Assembly (NCBI RefSeq): GCF_000724545.1
Contig: NZ_JHBV01000043.1
Location: 248,001 to 312,000 of the forward strand
Origin: Aureispira sp. CCB-QB1
GTDB taxonomy: Bacteria; Bacteroidota; Bacteroidia; Chitinophagales; Saprospiraceae
Direction of reading: 5' to 3'
Length of the DNA: 64,000 nucleotides
Position numbers and translations under genes: made by a program. Within the stretch, counting starts at the first letter, position 1. Every line of letters starts with the position of its first letter. The notes under the pieces were generated by a model. That model did no database searches. It saw nothing but the letters and a program-made list of their open reading frames with translations, and was not told where the DNA came from. This document shows positions 8,314 through 18,247 of the stretch, piece by piece.

Positions 8314-9999
8314 ATGAAGGAAAAAAACTTATATAAAGACATTAGGCTATATACTTTTTTAGGTATTATAGCCTTTTTATTTGTCCATCATTATGGTGGA
8401 TATTTTGGTCATTATGGGTTTGATGACATTATGGGCTATGGTTATTATGGCAAGAAATGGGCAGATGGACAATTGTTTTTTTTAAACGAAGACTTTTTTT
8501 CTTATCGTTGGGGATTTATTAGCTTGACAGGTTTTTTCTATGCTCTATTTGGTGTTAATGATACGGTTTCAGCTATCCCTGCTTCTTTGGTGTTATTATT
8601 AACGGTATTACTAATTTTTAAGGTACTTCAAAAAGAAGTACGACTGGTAGGAGTAATAGCAGCATTGATTTATGTGTTGGATAATTGGACAATGTACTAT
8701 TCCGATAAAATCATGCCCGATACATCGGTAGCCTTAGCCACGTTTGCTGCATTTGCTTTAATTTGGCATCATCATTTTAAACAACAGACCACCCCATTTA
8801 AACATGCCTTAATATTATCCTTGGTGTTAATTTGGGCATACATCACCAAGCAGTCCGTTCTGCTTTTATTTCCTGTCTTTTTTATTTTGTTATTAATAGA
8901 TGTCGTGCTAAAACGGCACTATAAGTTTTGGTTGTATACGGCTTTTTGTTGTACGGCAATGGGTATTTTATATTTATTCGTTATCTACTTGTTGACAGGA
9001 GACCCGCTTGCAAGATTTCATGCTGTTGAGGCAGGTTTAGATGATAATTTGGGAGAAGGGCGTTCGTTTGCTTTTTGCAATTATGCCATACAACCTTGGG
9101 GGGTATTGTTGCATCGAATTGGTTATGAGATGATCGAGAAATTTCTTAGAACAGGAATGATGATTAGTCTTATGTTGGCGTTGCCTGCCATTGTTAGCCA
9201 TCGTTTTCGTGACTTCATCACCTTTAAAAACGAACAATCGTACTGGGCCTTGATTTTAGTGCTGTCGCTGCTGTCATCTAATTTTATGACAACGTCTTAC
9301 AAAGCGTATTTGCCAATTTGTCCTGATATCCGCCATTTTTTGTTTTTAGTACCAATTGCAGCAGTTGTTGCGGCACCTGCCTTGTACCATTTTGCACAAA
9401 AAAAAGAAAGAAAATTTGCATTTTTAATTGTTTCCATACTTGTTTTTTTATTAGCAAAATACAAGGCAATTGGAAACTTTGAATGGGCTTATTTAGGAAT
9501 AATGGTACTGGTGCTTTTGCGTATTATCTTACCCAATCGAACGATTATTGTAAGTGGCTTTCTACTAGGGATGGGAACAGTGGCGCTAATGCCTATTATT
9601 TCTTCTATGCAAACAGCCAATAAACATTCTTATGTAGAACAACGAGCAGTAATTTATGCGTATTTAAAAGATAAGAAAGAACCAACAATTGTTCTTACGA
9701 ATGTTATACAAAAACACATGGGGCAATATTTATTAGAATATAACGAAGAGGGGCCTGTTCAGTTCTATGATTATTCAGACTTACCTGAGCTAACATTTTC
9801 ACCCGAAAAAACAGTATATGTATTGGTGAATGGTGCGACTCGTTATATGTCGAATTTTTCTTACGATGATTTGCCTCGTTGTATCAAAGATTGTTACGAA
9901 AAAAAGCATCCAGCAAGTATAGAAATAATCTATGAAAGCCCAGAGGTAGCTTTGTACCAGTTAAAAGATCCCAATTTATTACGGGTATCAGAGCACTAA
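8314..9999 (+). CDS. GT39-like integral membrane glycosyltransferase
   Basis: 561 residues with about ten to eleven hydrophobic segments. The N-terminal third has the layout of the PMT/ArnT superfamily: a first membrane helix, a loop with DDIMGYGYYGKKWADGQ containing paired acidic residues, and a second loop DNWTMYYSDKIMPDTSVA. Family members transfer sugars from polyprenyl-phosphate donors on the outer face of the inner membrane. The acceptor cannot be told. The C-terminal ~110 residues form a soluble extracytoplasmic region. The start codon immediately follows the dapA stop with no gap, indicating translational coupling, though the functions look unrelated. Confidence 0.75.
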   Translation: MKEKNLYKDIRLYTFLGIIAFLFVHHYGGYFGHYGFDDIMGYGYYGKKWADGQLFFLNEDFFSYRWGFISLTGFFYALFGVNDTVSAIPASLVLLLTVLLIFKVLQKEVRLVGVIAALIYVLDNWTMYYSDKIMPDTSVALATFAAFALIWHHHFKQQTTPFKHALILSLVLIWAYITKQSVLLLFPVFFILLLIDVVLKRHYKFWLYTAFCCTAMGILYLFVIYLLTGDPLARFHAVEAGLDDNLGEGRSFAFCNYAIQPWGVLLHRIGYEMIEKFLRTGMMISLMLALPAIVSHRFRDFITFKNEQSYWALILVLSLLSSNFMTTSYKAYLPICPDIRHFLFLVPIAAVVAAPALYHFAQKKERKFAFLIVSILVFLLAKYKAIGNFEWAYLGIMVLVLLRIILPNRTIIVSGFLLGMGTVALMPIISSMQTANKHSYVEQRAVIYAYLKDKKEPTIVLTNVIQKHMGQYLLEYNEEGPVQFYDYSDLPELTFSPEKTVYVLVNGATRYMSNFSYDDLPRCIKDCYEKKHPASIEIIYESPEVALYQLKDPNLLRVSEH

Positions 10000-10199
10000 A
10001 ATACTTCTATAAACGATTTTACCCACATTGTGTTACTACGAGATGTTTTGAGGATCTATTGCCGTTGGATAGCGTTAAAGTCTATGGCAATTTTTAAATA
10101 TCTATTGCATATCGCTTTGATTTTTTGTATATTGCGAGTCTCTCAAAAGAAAGCTTCCTTTTTAGAGCATTAAAAAAATAATCCCTCGCATATTTTATT

Positions 10200-11708
10200 A
10201 TGATCAAATCTTTACTACAAATCATTGTTTGTTTATCAATGGTTTGCTCTTTATCCAGTTGCACTTTAACCAAAATTGTTGTATTCTTTAAACCTAGCAT
10301 AGAAGACCATCATAAAGTATTTGCTTGTGATACCATATCAGGGTCGGCTATGAACGATTGGGCGACATCATCTATGGAAGCAATGCTGCCAAAGAAGCCT
10401 TTGTTTATTAATGCCAATTCCCCTGCTAACATCCCACCAATGGAGCAGTGGATACCCACGGAAGAAAACCTAGAAACGAATAATTTTGATGCTTTTTTAG
10501 AAAAGTCAAAAACCACAGCGCTTATTATCATCAAAAATGATTCGGTATTGTATGAACGATATCTGAATGGTGGCGCCAAAAACAAACCCAAAGTTGTATT
10601 TTCTGTTACCAAAGCTATTACAGCCACCTTGGCAGCAATTGCAGCAGAAGAAGGCTTGTTATCTTTGGATCAAAAAGTTGCTGATTTTATTCCAGAATTT
10701 GGAGACGATGCTCGAAAGAACATAACACTACGTCATTTAATGGGAATGGTTTCGGGACTAAATTGGCATGACTTTGACAATGTGTTGCGTTTGGGAGGAT
10801 TGTATTATACTGGCAACCAAAAGCGTTTTATCAATCGGGCTGCCAAGGCAAAATATGAACCGAACACTCGTTTTGCGTATAAGTCTTTGTCAACTCAAAT
10901 TTTGGGTGTTTGTTTAGAAGAGGCAATCGGACAAAGCTTAGCAAGCTATTTGGAAGCAAAAATATGGCGACCCGTGGGAATGCAGTACGATGCAATGGTT
11001 ACGCTAGATAGTAAAAAACATCGAAACCCAAGAACATTTGGTGGAATGGCATTGGCGGCACCTGATATGGCTCGTTTTGGAAAATTGATGTTAAACGATG
11101 GTGTTTGGGAGGGGCAGCAGATTGTACCCAAGTGGTTTGTAGATGAATTAAAACATCGAGATATGAATCGTTGGTTTGGATACTCTAATTGCTACTGGCG
11201 GAATGGATATGAGGAATTAGGATTTGAAAACAACGATCAATACTGGGCAGCAGGGTACAATGGTCAATATATTTTTGTCGCTCCTAAAGATAACATTATC
11301 ATGGTGCGAACAGGAGCAGAAGAAAAGAACCATTGGTCTCTTTTATTGGGAAGGTTGTCTGTTTTGTTGGCGCATGGACGTACAGACTTAACAGATGCAT
11401 CCTTAGATTTTGGAGAGCAGTTTGCAGGAACTTATGTCAATGAAGCTGGAGCAGAAATGACATTGGATTTGTTGCCAACTCTAGACCAATACAAGAGACG
11501 AAAATGGTTGTGGAAAAGAGATACAAAGCTTTTTAAGGAAGGAAAAAAACGGAAAGAATTAACGCAATTGGACGGCATTAGTTTGGGATACAAAAAAGGA
11601 GGAAAACAAACTCGGATGTACTATGATGTCAAAGACGGAAAGGTATTAGGTTTTTATTATAATTCTTGGCCAGCTGTAAATTTAATGTACTTCAAAAAAG
11701 TAAAGTAA
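10200..11708 (+). CDS. Beta-lactamase-family serine hydrolase, lipoprotein
   Basis: 502 residues. Signal peptide with lipobox LSSC near residue 20. The class C beta-lactamase / penicillin-binding-protein-like domain shows the SxxK motif as Ser135-Val-Thr-Lys138 (FSVTKAITA) and a Y-x-[NS] equivalent as AYKS in FAYKSLSTQILG. The LRHLMGMVSGLNW segment is typical of the EstB/PBP4* branch. The C-terminal ~110 residues form an extra domain. It is probably a periplasmic or outer-membrane-attached esterase or peptidase. Nothing argues for true beta-lactam resistance. It is monocistronic. Confidence 0.85.
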   Translation: MIKSLLQIIVCLSMVCSLSSCTLTKIVVFFKPSIEDHHKVFACDTISGSAMNDWATSSMEAMLPKKPLFINANSPANIPPMEQWIPTEENLETNNFDAFLEKSKTTALIIIKNDSVLYERYLNGGAKNKPKVVFSVTKAITATLAAIAAEEGLLSLDQKVADFIPEFGDDARKNITLRHLMGMVSGLNWHDFDNVLRLGGLYYTGNQKRFINRAAKAKYEPNTRFAYKSLSTQILGVCLEEAIGQSLASYLEAKIWRPVGMQYDAMVTLDSKKHRNPRTFGGMALAAPDMARFGKLMLNDGVWEGQQIVPKWFVDELKHRDMNRWFGYSNCYWRNGYEELGFENNDQYWAAGYNGQYIFVAPKDNIIMVRTGAEEKNHWSLLLGRLSVLLAHGRTDLTDASLDFGEQFAGTYVNEAGAEMTLDLLPTLDQYKRRKWLWKRDTKLFKEGKKRKELTQLDGISLGYKKGGKQTRMYYDVKDGKVLGFYYNSWPAVNLMYFKKVK

Positions 11709-12193
11709 ACGCTATTTTTTGAATAAAAGGCATTGTTTGACGAATTAGAAAATATTAGAATTAAGGTAGGTGTTGTTTCTATTATTACTCCATTAGGAAA
11801 TCGTATTAATCTTTTTAACGACTAGTAAGAAGAACTCTATTCAATTTTATCAGATATAGAAAAGTATAGCCATTAGTAGCCTTTTTACTACTACATAAGA
11901 ATTACGTTGCCAAATTATGAAAAATAGTTGGGTTAGCTGAACAAAATGTGTTTTTGGCTGTTCTATAATCATGTGATAGGCTAAGCTTTGTTGTTTTAGC
12001 CTAAATACAACAATTTCCAAATACATTTACAAGTTTATAGTTCTACTTAAAAGTTACTCTCGTAATAAATAACAATACGCTGAAATAGCAACACATTTAG
12101 GGGAAAACGCCCCAATAAAGCTAAATTCAATCAATGTTTATTTATTAGAGAACAACTACTTATACCCAATAGAAAACAATTCTAACAAAATAT
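11709..12193. other. Intergenic region without recognised gene
   Basis: 485 AT-rich bases. I see only minor dyads, for example TAGGCTAA (11978-11985) with TTAGCCTA (11995-12002), and a GGGG/CCCC mini-hairpin near 12100. A TACTACTACATAAG stretch near 11890 may be a decayed fragment of the dispersed repeat. No gene or convincing promoter found. Confidence 0.4.
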
Positions 12194-13825
12194 ATGCATA
12201 AGGCAAGTACAAGGCGCAGAAAAGCATACTGGATGGCATTTAAAGTAGGTTTTAGCTACTTTTGGCTCTATTTAGTATCCAAAATTAGAGGAAAGGAGTA
12301 CTGGTATTCTCGTATTAGAGAAAAAAACAGGAAGAATGCTGAACGCATAAAAGATATGATGTTGGAACTTCAAGGTTTATTCATCAAAGCTGGTCAATTA
12401 ATCTCCACCTTGTCCAATGTTTTGCCAGAAGAGTTTAGAGCACCGTTAGAGCAATTACAAGATAATGTTCCTCCTCATTCTTTTGAAACGATCAATAGAG
12501 CGGTTATGAAAGAACTAGGGAAGCCTATTGATGAACTCTTTACTCGTTTTGATGAAGTCCCTCTAGCGGCAGCTTCTATTGGGCAGGCACATCGAGCTAT
12601 GTTAGGGGATAAAGAAGTAGTTGTAAAAGTGCAACACCCTGAAGTAGATGAGTTAGCGCATATGGATTTGACAATCATTAAACGGATTGTTAAGATGTTC
12701 TCGAAATTTATGAAAATAAAGGGAATGAAGCATCTATACGAGCAAGTGGAGGAAATGGTAGAGGATGAGCTTGATTACTGTAAGGAGGCGGAATCTATGC
12801 AAATTATTAAGGAGAATGTAAAACACGAAAAAGGTATTTATGTTCCTGAGGTCTACACCGAATATAGTTCAAAGAAAATTTTGACAATTGAATACTGCGA
12901 AGGGGTTAAAATTAGTGATGTGGATCAGTTGTTGACGTGGAATTTAGATTTGCACCAATTAACCGAATGTTTGGTGCGAGTTTTTTGTCATATGATTTTG
13001 GTGGATGGATTTTATCATGCAGATGCACATCCAGGAAATTTACTAGTGAATAAAGAAGGGCAAATTATTTTATTGGATTTTGGAGCAGTATCTAGATTGA
13101 GTCCTAAAATGAAACGAGGCATTCCGATCTTAATACAAAATATGATTCAACAGGATGCAGGCGAAATGGTTAAATCTTTGCGTCAATTAGGTTTTATTGC
13201 GAATGGTGAAGCGACAGCTAGAGTCGTTCGAAAATTGATTGACGATATTCAAGATTTTATTGAGAATGAGCTGGAAATGGAAAGCTTGAATATTCAGGAT
13301 ATTTCGGAAGATCAATTAAGGCAAGCACTCAAATTAGTTAATATTCGCGAGTTGGCTCGTATCGTACAAATTCCTAAGGAATGGGTTTTGTTGAATCGTG
13401 CAGTGGTATTGGTTGGAGGCGTTGTTTATTTGTTGGATCCAGATTGGAATCCTGTCCATACCTTAAAACCTTATCTTGAGCGTGAGTTGATTGGTGGGAA
13501 AAGTGGTATGGCTAAAATGGCTTTGAATATTGTAAAACGGCAAGTAACGGCAGCAGCAACTTTACCCGTTGAAGTTCAGAAAATTATCAAGAAAGCCAAT
13601 CAAGGTAAAATTACCATTGATGTTCGAAATATCAAAGAAGGTTTTAGCCGAATGCAAATGATAGGACAACAAATAGTATGGTTAATTGCTTTTTTAGCGG
13701 CTATTTATTTTTACGTATTACTAGATAGTACCAATGCCTATCCTTATTTAACGATGTTTTTCCAAGTCTTTGGATTTGCCTCATTTTTTAGCTTTTGGCT
13801 AACGCTTTTGAGAACACCGAAATAG
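12194..13825 (+). CDS. ABC1/AarF/UbiB family atypical kinase
   Basis: 543 residues. The family signatures are in order: the KxGQ motif as FIKAGQLIS (residues ~71-79), the alanine-rich nucleotide loop AAASIGQAHRA (~130), EAESMQII, the catalytic HADAHPGN and the metal-binding LLDFGAVSRL (~298). Two hydrophobic segments at the C-terminus (residues ~490-540) anchor it in the inner membrane. UbiB-type proteins have ATPase activity and support isoprenoid-quinone biosynthesis or lipid handling. In a menaquinone-using Bacteroidota the exact role is open. Monocistronic, closed by a strong hairpin. Confidence 0.9.
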   Translation: MHKASTRRRKAYWMAFKVGFSYFWLYLVSKIRGKEYWYSRIREKNRKNAERIKDMMLELQGLFIKAGQLISTLSNVLPEEFRAPLEQLQDNVPPHSFETINRAVMKELGKPIDELFTRFDEVPLAAASIGQAHRAMLGDKEVVVKVQHPEVDELAHMDLTIIKRIVKMFSKFMKIKGMKHLYEQVEEMVEDELDYCKEAESMQIIKENVKHEKGIYVPEVYTEYSSKKILTIEYCEGVKISDVDQLLTWNLDLHQLTECLVRVFCHMILVDGFYHADAHPGNLLVNKEGQIILLDFGAVSRLSPKMKRGIPILIQNMIQQDAGEMVKSLRQLGFIANGEATARVVRKLIDDIQDFIENELEMESLNIQDISEDQLRQALKLVNIRELARIVQIPKEWVLLNRAVVLVGGVVYLLDPDWNPVHTLKPYLERELIGGKSGMAKMALNIVKRQVTAAATLPVEVQKIIKKANQGKITIDVRNIKEGFSRMQMIGQQIVWLIAFLAAIYFYVLLDSTNAYPYLTMFFQVFGFASFFSFWLTLLRTPK

Positions 13826-13895
13826 TAAAGCACTTGAGTTGGATGAATAGATAAAAAATAATTTACAAACCATAGCTGATAAGTTAACATCTTAG

Positions 13896-13942
13896 AATGC
13901 ATATTATACCAAATTGAGAGGGTATAATATGCATTTTTTTAT
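13896..13942 (+). terminator. Intrinsic terminator after UbiB-family gene
   Basis: Perfect 15-bp stem AATGCATATTATACC (13896-13910) with GGTATAATATGCATT (13921-13935), 10-base loop, followed by a T run. The rest of the 350-base gap to 14176 shows nothing else apart from a possible repeat remnant near 14075. Confidence 0.85.
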
Positions 13943-14175
13943 TATCTTGTGACCTATTTTGACATGAACTAAGGATTTATAAAATTCAAGAAACACTTAA
14001 AAAGAAATAGATGTAGAATTTTGTGTTGTTTAGCTTTTTATCAACACCAATTTTCTTTCGTATTGGGTAGGGAACTACTACTACATGGTATTCTATTTTA
14101 TACAATCCTATTTGTTCCATCAATCATACACTTGTTTCATAGATATCTACTTGTTACTACAATTCAGCAACCTAT

Positions 14176-16680
14176 ATGAGTTTTCTTAAGTTATTCCTTT
14201 CTTTAACAATCACGATAGCATTTATTTGGGCATTGGGATCTGCTCGTCAAACAGGAGAGCCAGAAAAAAGCACTAAAGATAAAGATGGCAACCTTATGGT
14301 TGTAGCAAGCACTGAGCAATTTATTCCGCCAATAGGCAAATTATTGAGTCCTTCTCATGGTTTTTGGCAAAATGCAGAGGGAAAAACACCTGCTTTGAAA
14401 ACTACAATTTATCACGAAACACTTTCTGCGCCTGTTCAGGTCAAGTACGATGATAGAATGGTGCCGCATATATTTGCAGCGAACATAGAGGATGCAACTT
14501 TTGCGCAAGGTTATGTGACCGCTTCTTTGCGATTGTGGCAAATGGAATTACAAACACATGCCGCAGCTGGTCGGTTGGCAGAAATTTTGGGAACGACCGA
14601 ACATTTCCGCAAAATTTTGATCAAAAAAGATATTGAAACTCGTCGTTTGGGATTGCCATTAGGTGCTCGACGTTCTGTTGAGCTTTGGTCTAAAGAACCT
14701 GAAAAATACAAGGCCTTAAATAGTTACTCAGATGGAGTCAATGCTTATATCAACTCACTTTCTTATGATGATTTGCCTTTGTTTTATAAGCTGCAAAATT
14801 ATAAGCCAGAGCCTTGGACGCCTCTCAAAACAGCCTTGTTGTTAAAAAATATGGGGCGAATGTTGACAGAGCGAGACCATGATTTTGAGTTGACCAATGT
14901 CTTAAAAGAAATTGGCTTGGAGCAATTTAATAATTTATATGCAGAGTATTTTGAAGAGCAATCGCCTATTATTCTGGATTCTATGAATTATGTGAAGCCT
15001 GTTGTAATAGATGAGACAAATCCAATTAGTTTGTATTTGGGAGAATTGGGGATGGATAGCTTAACAAGGGCTTTTTCACCTAAAGGAATAGGAAGTAACA
15101 ACTGGGCTGTATCTGGTGCAAAAACGGTTTCGGGGAATCCTATCCTTTGCAACGATCCTCATTTAAAACTAAACTTGCCTTCAATTTGGTTTGAAATTCA
15201 ATTAAGTACCCCAGAGTTTAATAGTTATGGGGCTTCTTTGCCTGGAGCTCCTGGAGTAATCTCTGGCTTTAATGAAAATATTGCTTGGGGAGTTACCAAC
15301 GTTAGCCATGACGTAAAAGATTGGTATGCAATTCAATGGAAAGACGAGACCAAATCAGAATATTGGTTTGACAGTACTTATAAGAAATCTAGTATTATTG
15401 TTGAGGAAATAAAGGTTCGAGATGCTCCTTCGGTTTTTGACACCATCTATATGACTCATTTTGGTCCAGTGGCGCATAGTGTCGGAAATCAAGATTTTGT
15501 ATTGAGATGGACGTTGCACGATCCTTCTACGGAGCCACTTACATTTTTGAAATTAGTAAAGAGTAAAAATTACAACGATTATAAAGATGCCATCCGTCAT
15601 TTTGCCTGTCCTGCTCAAAATATTGTGTTTGCTGCTAAAAATGGAGATATAGCACTTTGGACACAAGGAAAATTGCCATTACGCAAAGAAATGCAAGGAC
15701 GTTTTGTGCAACAAGGAACAAGCTCCAAGGAGTTGTGGCCTGGTTTTATTCCTCAAAAAGATATTCCACACGAATACAATCCTGCCAAGAATTTTGTTGC
15801 TTCTGCGAATCAACATTCTGTCAATCCTGCGTTATATCCTTATGACTATTATGGTTATTTTGAAGAGTATCGAGGACGCTATTTGAATCGGCGTTTAGCG
15901 GAAATGGATAGCATTACGGTAGAAGATATGATGGCCTTGCAGTACGATGCTTACAGTGTCAAAGCCGAAGATTTTATGGACTTGTTGAAGTTGCATATTC
16001 AAAAAGGGGCGTTAAATAAAGACGAGTTAGAGGTTTGGCACCAACTAAAAGATTGGGATTATAAATACACCAAAGATCAAATAGAACCTACAATTTTTGA
16101 AATGTGGTTCGATACTTTGGAGTATCTGGTGTATGATGAAATTATAGCGTTGAAAAAGGAAAAGGCTGATAAGCAGGAGATTGTATTGCCAGAGGAATAT
16201 AATTTATTACATTTGTTGAAACGAGATACAGCAAATATCGTAATAGATATAGTAGCAACAGACCAACGAGAGTATATAGCCGATGTCTTCACATTAGCTT
16301 TTCAAAAAATGTGTAAGGCTGTTCCAAGAGATAGCAGTACTGGAGCAATTCTTAAATGGAAGGAGCAAAGAGGATCTATTGTTCAGCATTTATCAACGTT
16401 AAAAGCGTTTAGTGTTGACGATATACCTTCAGATGGTCATGGTTCTACATTAAATGCTTTGAATAAACGCCCTGGACCTTCTTGGAGAATGGTGGTGGAG
16501 TTAGGAGATGAAATTAATGCATATGGTATTTATCCTGGAGGACAGTCCGAAAACCCTGGAAGTTATTATTATAAAAATATGTTAGACAAATGGTCTAAAG
16601 GAGAGCATTATAAATTGCTCTTTATGAAAACACCAGATGATGCACCTGAGCGCATTATTTTTGCACAAGAATTTCAATAA
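14176..16680 (+). CDS. Penicillin acylase family N-terminal-nucleophile hydrolase
   Basis: 834 residues, exported by an N-terminal hydrophobic segment. Penicillin amidase family S45 layout: an alpha region with FAQGYVTASLRLWQMEL (~110-126), then the autoprocessing site at KGIG-SNNWAVSG, where Ser307 becomes the new N-terminal nucleophile, followed by GNPILCNDPHL and GAPGVISGFNENIAWG with the conserved Asn. The C-terminal GHGSTLNA and GGQSENPGSYYY segments are also standard. Natural substrates in this family include acyl-homoserine lactones and other amides. Specificity cannot be read here. Upstream and downstream genes have their own spacing, so it is likely monocistronic. Confidence 0.93.
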   Translation: MSFLKLFLSLTITIAFIWALGSARQTGEPEKSTKDKDGNLMVVASTEQFIPPIGKLLSPSHGFWQNAEGKTPALKTTIYHETLSAPVQVKYDDRMVPHIFAANIEDATFAQGYVTASLRLWQMELQTHAAAGRLAEILGTTEHFRKILIKKDIETRRLGLPLGARRSVELWSKEPEKYKALNSYSDGVNAYINSLSYDDLPLFYKLQNYKPEPWTPLKTALLLKNMGRMLTERDHDFELTNVLKEIGLEQFNNLYAEYFEEQSPIILDSMNYVKPVVIDETNPISLYLGELGMDSLTRAFSPKGIGSNNWAVSGAKTVSGNPILCNDPHLKLNLPSIWFEIQLSTPEFNSYGASLPGAPGVISGFNENIAWGVTNVSHDVKDWYAIQWKDETKSEYWFDSTYKKSSIIVEEIKVRDAPSVFDTIYMTHFGPVAHSVGNQDFVLRWTLHDPSTEPLTFLKLVKSKNYNDYKDAIRHFACPAQNIVFAAKNGDIALWTQGKLPLRKEMQGRFVQQGTSSKELWPGFIPQKDIPHEYNPAKNFVASANQHSVNPALYPYDYYGYFEEYRGRYLNRRLAEMDSITVEDMMALQYDAYSVKAEDFMDLLKLHIQKGALNKDELEVWHQLKDWDYKYTKDQIEPTIFEMWFDTLEYLVYDEIIALKKEKADKQEIVLPEEYNLLHLLKRDTANIVIDIVATDQREYIADVFTLAFQKMCKAVPRDSSTGAILKWKEQRGSIVQHLSTLKAFSVDDIPSDGHGSTLNALNKRPGPSWRMVVELGDEINAYGIYPGGQSENPGSYYYKNMLDKWSKGEHYKLLFMKTPDDAPERIIFAQEFQ

Positions 16681-16740
16681 AATAATGTCTATTGTATCAT
16701 TTTGGTTGTAACCAATAGTTGTCAAAAAATATACAATTAA

Positions 16741-18177
16741 ATGCAAAGAAGAAATAGTTTATACGCTTTGATAACTGCTATAGGGCTGATGGCTTGGGTA
16801 GCAGCAGGAAGCTATTTGTTCTCTGAGAATTGTTGTGGTACAAGCGTAGATAGTTATAATGGCGCTCTTGGAGGCACAATGTTGATTGAAGATGGAAATG
16901 CTTTTCGTCTCGAAACTCAAAAAACGATACTTTTTCCTGAAAATAGTGCGAAACCAATCCTTTATCAAGAAGTTAGCGAACAGTTGATGGAAGTGGTGCG
17001 TTACGTCAAATCTAATCCTATCAAAAAGGTGACGATTAGAGGTCTTTTTACAGAGAATGAATCTGGTGGTGCCCAATTGGGGCGAGAACGGGCAGAAGCA
17101 ATTCGGCAACAATTATTTGTCAATTCCGAAACGCCAGCATATCAAATTGCCGTAGAAGCTGGGCTGCGAAAAAATTTATTGGTAGATGTTGACAATAAAA
17201 TGGTTTTTGGAGCTATAGAGTTTCTTTTTACTTGTATGGCGCCTTTTAAGGTAGAGGATATAGCAACAAAGTTCAAAATAGAGGCAGATAATAACTTTGT
17301 TTTTAATTATGCTAGTGTTGACTTTTTGCTAAGCCTACCGCCTGCTATGGAGGATGTGCTAAAGCAACTAGTTGCTTACCTAAAAGAAAATCCTCAACGT
17401 CAACTAATATTGACAGGATACAATCATCCAGACGAAGGGAATGGTACCGTATTTGAAAATTTGGGATGGGCAAGAGCAAACAAAATGCGAAGCTTATTGG
17501 TGCAATTGGGGGCTGATGCTCGGCAAGTTGCTATCAAAGGTGTAGCAGACGAACGATTGGCGGTGTTTAATTCGGCACTTTATAATAAGTTTTTACCCAA
17601 TGCAATGGGATTTGAGTTGGATGTGCTGCAACCGACACGTGCGAAACAATATGACCGAAAATATGCCAAAATTGAAAAAGAACTAAAGGAAATGCAGGTT
17701 TTTCGTTTCAAAGATTTTGGTCAAAAAACAAACAAAATTATCATGAATGATAAGCTAAAAGCTTACATGAATGATTTAATTTTGTATATTAGTATGAACA
17801 AAAAGGCCAAAATTTATTGTGTTGGTCATAGTAATCCATCTAAAACAAAAGAGGAAAGTGCTGTTAATGGCAGCCAAAGAGCGGAGTATGTTCGTGGCTT
17901 CTTGAAAAAGCATGGTATACTAGAAGATCGTATAGAAACAACCACTGCTGGGGATTCGCATCCTCTAGGAGAGGAGAATACAAAATATGGCCAACAAATT
18001 AATAGAAGGGTAGACTTGTTTATTTCTTATGATGGAAGTCAACCTAAACTATATGCTTTGCCACCTTTGGAAACAGAGAAAAAAAAGAATCTAGTTAAAA
18101 AAACAAAGAAAAAAAACTCTGTTGATTCGGTCGCAAAAAGAACGATAAATACACCAAAAATAGATTCGCTTAAGTAA
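16741..18177 (+). CDS. Envelope protein with three OmpA-like domains
   Basis: 478 residues with an N-terminal signal-anchor (residues ~8-27). Three successive OmpA/MotB-like segments are visible. The first is about 60-140 (TILFPENSA, then GRERAEAIRQQL). The second is about 185-285 (NFVFNYASVDF, LGWARANKMRSLLVQLGA). The third is about 325-430 and the best preserved (GHSN, SQRAEYVRGFLKKHGI, INRRVDLFIS). Such domains bind peptidoglycan. The Lys-rich C-terminal tail may be disordered. The next gene encodes a membrane-anchored coiled-coil protein 70 bases on, suggesting a shared envelope role. The first two domains have lost several canonical residues. Confidence 0.75.
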   Translation: MQRRNSLYALITAIGLMAWVAAGSYLFSENCCGTSVDSYNGALGGTMLIEDGNAFRLETQKTILFPENSAKPILYQEVSEQLMEVVRYVKSNPIKKVTIRGLFTENESGGAQLGRERAEAIRQQLFVNSETPAYQIAVEAGLRKNLLVDVDNKMVFGAIEFLFTCMAPFKVEDIATKFKIEADNNFVFNYASVDFLLSLPPAMEDVLKQLVAYLKENPQRQLILTGYNHPDEGNGTVFENLGWARANKMRSLLVQLGADARQVAIKGVADERLAVFNSALYNKFLPNAMGFELDVLQPTRAKQYDRKYAKIEKELKEMQVFRFKDFGQKTNKIIMNDKLKAYMNDLILYISMNKKAKIYCVGHSNPSKTKEESAVNGSQRAEYVRGFLKKHGILEDRIETTTAGDSHPLGEENTKYGQQINRRVDLFISYDGSQPKLYALPPLETEKKKNLVKKTKKKNSVDSVAKRTINTPKIDSLK

Positions 18178-18247
18178 ATAACTTGTTAGAACCACATAAG
18201 AGCAAGTTATGGAATCTTAAAATTTTAAGTTTCTTCTAAAAGAAATA

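Noticed and set aside
10200-11708. Antibiotic-resistance beta-lactamase.
   Set aside because: It has the SxxK motif, but the sequence fits the broad EstB/PBP4*-type serine hydrolase group and is a lipoprotein with an extra domain. Resistance cannot be claimed.
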